Origin: Betaproteobacteria bacterium
GTDB taxonomy: Bacteria; Pseudomonadota; Gammaproteobacteria; Burkholderiales; Burkholderiaceae_C
Direction: 5' to 3'
DNA length: 10,954 bases
Assembly: GCA_009925955.1 (NCBI GenBank)
Contig: RFPX01000027.1
Coordinates: forward strand, 1 to 10,954
Part shown: one piece after another, positions 6,293-10,954 of the stretch
How the letters are laid out: each line of letters starts with the position of its first letter
How positions within the stretch are numbered: the stretch's first letter is position 1
Notes under the pieces: model-generated
Told to the model about the DNA's origin: nothing
Seen by the model: the letters and a program-made list of their open reading frames with translations, nothing else
The model's database searches: none
Position numbers and translations under genes: made by a program

Positions 6293-6298
6293 AGTATA
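6293..6298 (-). promoter_or_regulatory. Possible -10 box of the small lipoprotein gene
   Basis: TATACT on the minus strand (five of six to TATAAT) lies just after the roxA stop. It would give a leader of about 145 nt carrying both palindromes. No -35 match is found at 16-18 nt. A TTGAAA at 6187-6182, nearer the gene, could be a -35 but has no matching -10 box. Confidence 0.3.
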
Positions 6299-6305
6299 AC
6301 CGATA

Positions 6306-7487
6306 TCAGGGTCTACACTGATCTGCATGCAACCATCCGGCGGCTAACCACTCCAAAGCCGCCGCCTGGGCCTGATCACTCAATTGCGCCCAGGCACGCC
6401 CGTCCAAACGCCGCTGATCGGCCAAGCGGCGCATCAGGCGGCCATCGGCCCCGGCCACACGAAAAGCCTCCCCATTGATGAAGAGCTGACCTTGATCGTG
6501 CGCCATGCGCGTGCGGCGGTCCAACACCACCCCCTGCCCGGCTGGCAGCCGCGCCGCCTGCGGCTCAAACCACACCTGGGCCTTGGGCTCGGTCAGCCAT
6601 CGACCCAAGGCCTGCACCAGGGCCTGTTCATCGGTCATCGCTCGGCGCAGGGATGCGCTGGCGAACGCCCGCAAGGATGCCGGAATCGCACCCGTTTGCA
6701 GCGTGGCCGCCAGCCCAGGGTCGGCGTAGCGGCGGCCCCATGCACCTCGATGCCCGGTGCTGTCTTCCAGCAGTTCCTCCGCCATCCCCTGCAGCAAGGC
6801 CGCACCCAATTCACCCGCGGTGGGCGAGCGAAAGCCGATCGAGGCGGTCATGCAATCGCCTCCTAGGGCCACGCCCTCATGCCCCCAGCCTGGGGGCAGG
6901 TACAGCAGGTCCCCTGGCTCCAGAACCCACTCCTGCTGGGCCTTGAATTCGGCCAGGATGCGAAGCGGTAGCCCGGGTACGAAGTTCGCCGGGCCCGGTG
7001 GTGCGATGCGCCAGCGGCGGCGCCCCTGCACCTGCAGCAGGAACACGTCGTAAGAATCCACATGTGGGCCCACGCCGCCGCCATCACTGGCGTAGGACAG
7101 CATCAGGTCGTCCAGCCGCGCTTGCGCGATGAAATCGAAGGCCCGCAGCATCTGGTGGGCGGCCTCCAGGTGCAGGTCCAGCCCCTGCACCAGCAAGGTC
7201 CAGCCTGGTCGGCCCAAGGGTGGCAGTTGACGCCGCTGGAACGGCCCGTGCCGCAGCCGCCACGCGCCTGCACGCTGCTCAACCAAGCGTGACTCCACAT
7301 CGTCGGCGGCACACAAGTCGAACAGCACCCGGCACTCGGCTGGCGGCTGCACCTGGGGCCACGCCTGGCGCACCATCAGCGGCTTGCGCTGCCAGTGCCG
7401 CCGCATGAACTGCGTGGGGCTCAGGCCCCCCAACAGAACGCGGGCTTGTTGCAAGGGATCAAGGGAACGCGAGGAAAGTCGGGCCAC
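6306..7487 (-). CDS. roxA: Ribosomal protein L16 arginine hydroxylase (RoxA/YcfD, JmjC-type cupin)
   Basis: Fe(II)- and 2-oxoglutarate-dependent oxygenase; in E. coli YcfD hydroxylates an arginine of ribosomal protein L16. The 393-residue product aligns over its length with the 373-residue E. coli protein: FMRRHWQRKPLMVR (27-40), DDVESRLV (62-69), the iron-binding His142 and Asp144 in GGGVGPHVDSYDVF, the third ligand His203 in LPPGWGHEG, and GRRRWRI (155-161). After the JmjC fold come a dimerisation region and a C-terminal winged-helix-like part (FINGEAFRV near 335-345). The start is GTG 7487: an in-frame TGA lies three codons upstream, and there is no Shine-Dalgarno. An N-terminal extension of about 16 residues relative to E. 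coli is present, so a slightly later start is possible. It is divergent from slpA across 49 bp. Confidence 0.93.
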   Translation of the reverse strand: MARLSSRSLDPLQQARVLLGGLSPTQFMRRHWQRKPLMVRQAWPQVQPPAECRVLFDLCAADDVESRLVEQRAGAWRLRHGPFQRRQLPPLGRPGWTLLVQGLDLHLEAAHQMLRAFDFIAQARLDDLMLSYASDGGGVGPHVDSYDVFLLQVQGRRRWRIAPPGPANFVPGLPLRILAEFKAQQEWVLEPGDLLYLPPGWGHEGVALGGDCMTASIGFRSPTAGELGAALLQGMAEELLEDSTGHRGAWGRRYADPGLAATLQTGAIPASLRAFASASLRRAMTDEQALVQALGRWLTEPKAQVWFEPQAARLPAGQGVVLDRRTRMAHDQGQLFINGEAFRVAGADGRLMRRLADQRRLDGRAWAQLSDQAQAAALEWLAAGWLHADQCRP

Positions 7488-7523
7488 GGCGCATCAGGTG
7501 AAGCCAGGGTCCCCCCACTGTGC

Positions 7524-7529
7524 CATGAT
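7524..7529 (+). promoter_or_regulatory. Putative -10 box of slpA
   Basis: CATGAT (four of six to TATAAT) lies 7 nt before ATG 7537, in the 49-bp gap shared with the divergent roxA gene. No -35 hexamer or Shine-Dalgarno is seen. It is the weakest of the four similar boxes in this window. Confidence 0.3.
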
Positions 7530-7536
7530 TCCGCCC

Positions 7537-8076
7537 ATGGACATTTCGACACCCTGCGTGGTCACGCTCACCTGGACGCTCTCAGACGCACAGGGCAAGG
7601 CCATTGATGAGCTGGCCGAGCCCCTGGAGTTCTTGGTGGGCGGCAACGACCTGTTGCCCAAGGTGGAGGAGGCCCTCATCGGCCAAACCATTGGCTTCGA
7701 AACCCAGGTGCACCTTGAGCCGGAGCATGCCTTCGGCGATTACGACTCGGAGCTGGTGTGCTTCGAGGCCCGGTCCCTGTTCCCCGAGGACGTGGGCCCC
7801 GGCATGCAGTTTGAGGGGCTGCCCCCGGGTGCGGCCACGCCCCACATGCCCGCAGAAGCGGTCTACACCGTCACAGAGGTGTACCCACAGCACGTGGTCT
7901 TGGACGGCAACCACCCCCTGGCCGGCATGGCACTGCGCTTGGCCCTGAAGGTGCGCGATGTGCGCCCGGCCACGGAGGAAGAGGTTCAGGCCGGCAGCGC
8001 GGGTGGGCCGGTGTTCAGGCTGGGTGGCAGCGCAGACGACATGGCCGAGGATGCGGCCGACCGCACCCTGCACTGA
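7537..8076 (+). CDS. slpA: FKBP-type peptidyl-prolyl cis-trans isomerase, SlyD/SlpA family
   Basis: A 179-residue cytoplasmic prolyl isomerase and chaperone with an FKBP domain carrying an inserted chaperone flap. Characteristic segments are PLEFLVGGNDLLPKVEEALIG (the part 29-49), FGDYD (66-70), the insert around 71-120, and VVLDGNHPLAGMALRLALKV (120-139) followed by RPATEEEV, which matches E. coli SlyD around its VVDGNHMLAG and ATEEE segments. The C-terminal tail is acidic (DDMAEDAADRTLH) and lacks the His/Cys-rich nickel-binding tail of SlyD, so SlpA (FkpB) or a tail-less SlyD fits better. ATG 7537 is chosen over the in-frame ATG 7525 because the family begins near there and a -10-like box overlaps 7525. 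It converges on dut, with a GC hairpin between. Confidence 0.88.
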   Translation: MDISTPCVVTLTWTLSDAQGKAIDELAEPLEFLVGGNDLLPKVEEALIGQTIGFETQVHLEPEHAFGDYDSELVCFEARSLFPEDVGPGMQFEGLPPGAATPHMPAEAVYTVTEVYPQHVVLDGNHPLAGMALRLALKVRDVRPATEEEVQAGSAGGPVFRLGGSADDMAEDAADRTLH

Positions 8077-8082
8077 GGCTGG

Positions 8083-8100
8083 CAGCGCCCACCGGCGCTG
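8083..8100. terminator. GC hairpin between convergent slpA and dut
   Basis: CAGCGCC (8083-8089), loop CACC, GGCGCTG (8094-8100), a perfect 7-bp stem in the 36-bp gap between the two stop codons. Neither side has a T run, so it may act as a weak or factor-assisted terminator or simply block read-through. Confidence 0.5.
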
Positions 8101-8112
8101 TCTGTCCGCGCC

Positions 8113-8586
8113 CTAGGCGTGGCCGGTGGAGCCGAAGCCGCCCGCGCCTCGGTCGCTGGCTTCGAAGCTGTCCACCAAGTCAAATCGCGCCTGCACCACG
8201 GGCACGATCACCAGCTGGGCCAGGCGTTCCAAGGGTTGAAGGGTGAAGGGCTGCGCACCCCGGTTCCAGCAGCTCACCATCAGCGGCCCCTGGTAGTCGC
8301 TGTCGATCAGGCCCACCAGATTGCCCAGCACGATGCCCTGTTTGTGGCCCAGGCCCGAGCGCGGCAGGATCATGGCCGCCAGGCCGGGGTCTGCAATGTG
8401 GATGGCGATGCCGGTGGGAATGAGCTCGCACTGCCCGGGCTGCAGCACCATCGCTTCGGGCAGGCAGGCGCGAAGGTCCAAGCCGGCGCTGCCGGGCGTG
8501 GCATAGGCCGGCAGCAAGGGTGGCTGGTCGGGCGTGCCGCGCAAGCGCTCGTCCAGGATCTTCAGGGCAATCGTGGCATGGGTCAT
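8113..8586 (-). CDS. dut: dUTP diphosphatase (dUTPase)
   Basis: Homotrimeric enzyme that hydrolyses dUTP to dUMP and pyrophosphate, keeping uracil out of DNA and supplying dUMP for thymidylate. The 157-residue product shows all five family motifs: YATPGSAGLDLRA (28-40), PRSGLGHKQGIVLGN (75-89), GLIDSDYQG with catalytic Asp95 (92-100), RLAQLVIVPV (121-130) and the phosphate-closing C-terminal RGAGGFGSTG (146-155). The ATG at 8586 overlaps the coaBC stop by 4 bp (ATGA) and lacks its own Shine-Dalgarno, so translation is likely coupled. The coaBC-dut order is the same as the dfp-dut pair of E. coli. Confidence 0.97.
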   Translation of the reverse strand: MTHATIALKILDERLRGTPDQPPLLPAYATPGSAGLDLRACLPEAMVLQPGQCELIPTGIAIHIADPGLAAMILPRSGLGHKQGIVLGNLVGLIDSDYQGPLMVSCWNRGAQPFTLQPLERLAQLVIVPVVQARFDLVDSFEASDRGAGGFGSTGHA

Positions 8587-9788
8587 GGTTGTGGGGGCAA
8601 GCGTTGAGCCAGTTCAAGCACCAAGGCACGGGCCAGGCTGAGTTTGCTGGCCGCGGGTAACTCGCGCGTGCCCTGCGCATCCACCAGCATCAGTTGGTTT
8701 TCATCGCGCCCGAAGGTCGAGGGGCCATGATTGGCCACCACCATCTTCAGCCGCTTGCGTTGCAGCTTCTCACGCGCGTGGCGCTCGATGTCGTGCGTTT
8801 CCGCTGCGAAACCCACGCAGAACGGGGGCGTGGGCAGGGCGGCCACGGTGGCCAGTACATCGGGGTTCTCGGTGAGTTCAAAGGCCGGCGCACCCGGTTG
8901 GGCCCCCTTCTTGATCTTGGCTTGGGCCGCGCTCAGGGGGCGCCAATCGGCCACCGCCGCGGTCGCAATGAACACCTCGTGCTGCGCAGCCAGAGGCAAG
9001 ACCGCGTCCAACATCTGGCGAGCGGATTCCACGTCTACGCGGCGAACACCGGCCGGCGTGGGCAGGTGTACCGGCCCGGCCACCAGCGTCACCTGGGCAC
9101 CGGCCTCCGCAGCGGCGCGTGCCAGGGCGAAGCCCATCTTGCCGCTGGAGCGGTTGCTCAGACCCCGAACGGGATCCAGGGCTTCAAAGGTGGGGCCTGC
9201 GGTGATCAAGACGCGACGCCCCCGCAGCACCTTGGGCTGGAAATGGGCGATCAGGGCATCGCGGAGTTCGTGCGGCTCCAACATGCGGCCGTCACCCACC
9301 TCGCCGCAAGCCTGCTCACCGGCAGCAGGGCCCAACACCACCGCCCCATCGTCCACCACCTGCTGGACATTGCGTTGGGTGGCGGCATGGGCCCACATCT
9401 CACGGTTCATGGCCGGCGCCAACAGCAAGCCGCAGCGATGAGCCGGCCGAGCGATGCACAGCAAGGACAGGAGCTCGTCGCACCGGCCCTGCGCCAGGCG
9501 CGCGATGAAGTCCGCCGTGGCCGGCGCCACCACAATGGCATCGGCCTCACGGCTGAGGTTGATGTGGGCCATCGCATTGGGCTGGCTGCTGTCCCATTGG
9601 GTCGTGGCCACGGGCCGGCCCGTCAAGGACTGCATCAGCAGCGGCGTGACAAACCGCTGGGCCGAGGCCGTCATCACCGCCTGCACGGTGGCTCCTGCCT
9701 TGATGAGCTCGCGTGCCAAGTCTGCAGCCTTGTAGCAGGCCACGCCGCCGGTCAGCCCCAGAACGATGTGCTTACCGTGCAGATCCAA
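8583..9788 (-). CDS. coaBC: Bifunctional phosphopantothenoylcysteine decarboxylase / phosphopantothenate-cysteine ligase
   Basis: Joins cysteine to 4'-phosphopantothenate with CTP (CoaB) and decarboxylates the product with FMN (CoaC), two steps of coenzyme A synthesis. The 401-residue protein has the N-terminal flavoprotein domain: GLTGGVACYKAADL (11-24), active His75 in MAHINLSREAD, PAMN (125-128) and the flap EQACGEVGDGRML with Cys161. The C-terminal ligase domain has LITAGPTFEALDPVR (194-208), SNRSSGKMG with Asn212, and AAVADWRP...KIKK with Lys291, all matching E. coli Dfp. The start is TTG 9788, supported by AGGAG 6 nt upstream; no ATG or GTG lies between the alaS stop and the conserved HIVLGLTGG strand. 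It lies 21 nt after alaS and overlaps dut. Confidence 0.96.
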   Translation of the reverse strand: MDLHGKHIVLGLTGGVACYKAADLARELIKAGATVQAVMTASAQRFVTPLLMQSLTGRPVATTQWDSSQPNAMAHINLSREADAIVVAPATADFIARLAQGRCDELLSLLCIARPAHRCGLLLAPAMNREMWAHAATQRNVQQVVDDGAVVLGPAAGEQACGEVGDGRMLEPHELRDALIAHFQPKVLRGRRVLITAGPTFEALDPVRGLSNRSSGKMGFALARAAAEAGAQVTLVAGPVHLPTPAGVRRVDVESARQMLDAVLPLAAQHEVFIATAAVADWRPLSAAQAKIKKGAQPGAPAFELTENPDVLATVAALPTPPFCVGFAAETHDIERHAREKLQRKRLKMVVANHGPSTFGRDENQLMLVDAQGTRELPAASKLSLARALVLELAQRLPPQP

Positions 9789-9794
9789 GGACAG

Positions 9795-9799
9795 CTCCT
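9795..9799 (-). promoter_or_regulatory. Shine-Dalgarno of coaBC, deciding a TTG start
   Basis: AGGAG on the minus strand lies 6 nt before TTG 9788 in the 21-nt gap after alaS. The good spacing and strength support the rare TTG start codon. Confidence 0.65.
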
Positions 9800-9809
9800 A
9801 CACCCAGGC

Positions 9810-10954
9810 TCAAGCGCGCTCGGCCACCCAGGCCTGTACCGAGGCCAAGGCCTTGGGCAACTGTGAAGGATCGGTGCCACCGGCCATGGCCATGTCGGGC
9901 TTGCCACCGCCCTTGCCGCCCACCTGCTGGGCCACAAAGCTCACCAATTCGCCGGCCTTGACACGGCCCACGCTGTCAGCGGTCACGCCGGCAGCCAGCT
10001 GAACCTTGCCACCGTCCACGGCTGCCAACACGATGGCCGCGGTCTTGAGCTTGTCCTTGAGCTTGTCCAAGGTCTCGCGCAGGGTCTTGGCATCGGCCCC
10101 ATCCAGCACCGCTGCCAGCACCTTCAGGCCCTTGACGTCCACCGCCTGCGCAACCAACTCATCGCCCTGGGCAGACGCCAACTTGCCCTTGAGGGCAGCC
10201 ACTTCCTTTTCCAGGGCACGCACCTGCTCCAGCACGGCTGCAGCACGCGCGGGCACTTCGCTGGCGGCCACCTTCATGGTGCCAGCAGCCTCTCCCAAGG
10301 TGCCTTCCAACTGCTGCAGGTAGGCCAAGGCCTTCTCGCCGCACACCGCTTCGACCCGTCGAATGCCGGCGGCCACGCCACCTTCGGAGACGATCTTGAA
10401 CAACCCGATGTCGCCCGTTCGCTGCACATGGGTGCCACCGCACAGTTCACGGCTGCTGCCAATGTCCAACACGCGCACCGTGTCGCCGTACTTCTCACCA
10501 AAAAGCATCATCGCGCCCACCTTCTGGGCTTCTTCGATCGGCATGACCCGCGCCTGCGCAGCGGCATTGGCCAACACCTCTGCATTCACGATGGCTTCAA
10601 CGCGTGCCATCTGCTCCACGGTCATGGCTTCGTTGTGGGCGAAGTCAAAACGGGTGCGCTCGGCGTTCACCAGGGAGCCCTTTTGCTGCACATGCGCGCC
10701 CAGCACCTCCCGCAGGGCCTTGTGCATCAAGTGGGTGGCGCTGTGGTGGCGCACGGTGTGCGCGCGCTGCGCCGCATCCACGCGCGCCGTGAACCGGTCA
10801 CCGACGCGAATCTCGCCTTCCATGACCCGGCCGTGGTGGCCGAAGACCGCCGCCTGAATCTTGAGCGTGTCCTCCACCACCACCCGCGTACTGGCGTTGC
10901 GCAGCTCACCGCTGTCACCGGCCTGTCCGCCGCTCTCCGCATAGAAGGGCGTGT
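9810..10954 (-). CDS. alaS: Alanine-tRNA ligase (AlaS), C-terminal part, 5' end cut by window
   Basis: Charges tRNA-Ala and clears mischarged tRNA. Only the last 380 residues are in the window (full length about 870-880): the catalytic domain is outside. The fragment opens in the editing domain with TPFYAESGGQAGDSG, continues with the zinc-binding HSATH and, later, CGGTH, and includes GGVAAGIRRVEA. It then has a coiled, Ala/Glu/Lys-rich linker (LEQVRALEKEVAALKGKLAS) and the C-Ala/DHHA1 domain ending GGKGGGKPDMAMAGG near the C-terminus. The stop is TGA at 9812-9810. Coding continues past the window edge: no start is expected here, and the internal GTG at 10883 is not a start. A 12-bp unit repeated in tandem encodes DKLKDKLK. 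It is followed after 21 nt by coaBC. Confidence 0.97.
   Translation of the reverse strand, partial: TPFYAESGGQAGDSGELRNASTRVVVEDTLKIQAAVFGHHGRVMEGEIRVGDRFTARVDAAQRAHTVRHHSATHLMHKALREVLGAHVQQKGSLVNAERTRFDFAHNEAMTVEQMARVEAIVNAEVLANAAAQARVMPIEEAQKVGAMMLFGEKYGDTVRVLDIGSSRELCGGTHVQRTGDIGLFKIVSEGGVAAGIRRVEAVCGEKALAYLQQLEGTLGEAAGTMKVAASEVPARAAAVLEQVRALEKEVAALKGKLASAQGDELVAQAVDVKGLKVLAAVLDGADAKTLRETLDKLKDKLKTAAIVLAAVDGGKVQLAAGVTADSVGRVKAGELVSFVAQQVGGKGGGKPDMAMAGGTDPSQLPKALASVQAWVAERA
10044..10067. repeat. 12-bp exact tandem duplication in alaS
   Basis: CTTGAGCTTGTC occurs twice in a row (10044-10055 and 10056-10067). It encodes two copies of a DKLK-type four-residue unit at the start of the C-terminal domain. 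It stays in frame, so it may be old and selected as helix sequence rather than a recent slip. Confidence 0.7.

Noticed and set aside
6270..6300. Plus-strand promoter-like pair TTGTCG / TATAAC
   Set aside because: The spacer is 19 nt, both boxes are poor, and no plus-strand gene follows until slpA at 7537; only roxA antisense would be made.
6880..6898. Perfect 8-bp inverted repeat TGCCCCCA gcc TGGGGGCA in roxA
   Set aside because: It encodes the conserved PPGWGHEG motif around iron ligand His203; codon choice for Pro-Pro-Gly and Gly-His explains it, and no T run follows.
7384..7536. N-terminal extension of the FKBP protein from 7384
   Set aside because: It overlaps the 5' end of roxA in antisense and adds residues unlike any FKBP; MDISTP at 7537 is near the family start.
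8694..9866. 390-residue open frame on the plus strand opposite coaBC
   Set aside because: CoaBC is complete with both active sites; the opposite frame also crosses the coaBC-alaS gap without any ribosome binding site or family signal.
1..10954. Search for a new mobile, defence or CRISPR-type system
   Set aside because: No integrase, transposase, terminal repeats, direct-repeat arrays, toxin-antitoxin pairs or tRNA are visible; gene content is core metabolism with uniform base composition.

Overview
This GC-rich window (most codons end in G or C) looks like an ordinary chromosomal housekeeping segment of a betaproteobacterium, most likely order Burkholderiales. The evidence is the protein sequences: a ParE-type topoisomerase subunit, BamC, RoxA/YcfD, a SlyD/SlpA-type FKBP, and an alaS-coaBC-dut cluster. 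The genus cannot be named from this sequence alone. No phage, transposon, CRISPR, toxin-antitoxin or defence gene is visible, and I see no candidate multi-gene new system.

Layout. (1) Positions 1-1638, minus strand: parE, cut at its 3' end by the window edge. (2) A 64-bp divergent gap, then a tightly packed plus-strand block from 1703 to 5858: an MFS transporter, a 41-residue predicted membrane protein that starts on the MFS stop codon, a class I SAM methyltransferase, dapA (lysine and diaminopimelate synthesis) and bamC (outer-membrane assembly lipoprotein). (3) A symmetric hairpin terminator at 5906-5932 separates bamC from a convergent minus-strand pair: a 63-residue Ala/Pro-rich lipoprotein and roxA, the ribosomal protein L16 arginine hydroxylase. 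(4) roxA is divergent from slpA (FKBP prolyl isomerase) across 49 bp. (5) slpA converges on dut, the last gene of a minus-strand alaS-coaBC-dut run that leaves the window inside alaS. Gene spacing is tight throughout and no stretch above 300 bp lacks a gene.

How the genes fit together. Most products are core cell functions: decatenation of DNA (ParE), cell-wall and lysine precursor (DapA), beta-barrel assembly (BamC), coenzyme A synthesis (CoaBC), dUTP clearance (Dut), tRNA charging (AlaS), and ribosome modification and folding (RoxA, SlpA). The MFS, small membrane protein and methyltransferase genes are packed like a transcription unit, but substrate and function are unknown.

Points worth a second look. 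First, four promoter-proximal genes (parE, MFS, dapA, slpA) have a -10-like hexamer 6-8 nt before a start codon and no Shine-Dalgarno, whereas three genes with a 5' untranslated stretch (methyltransferase, coaBC, small lipoprotein) do have one; this suggests leaderless transcripts. Second, parE carries a perfect 14-bp inverted repeat with a 4-nt loop inside an Ala-rich segment absent from E. coli ParE. Third, there is the uncharacterised 41-residue membrane protein. Fourth, dapA has two in-frame start options and lacks one lysine-site histidine.
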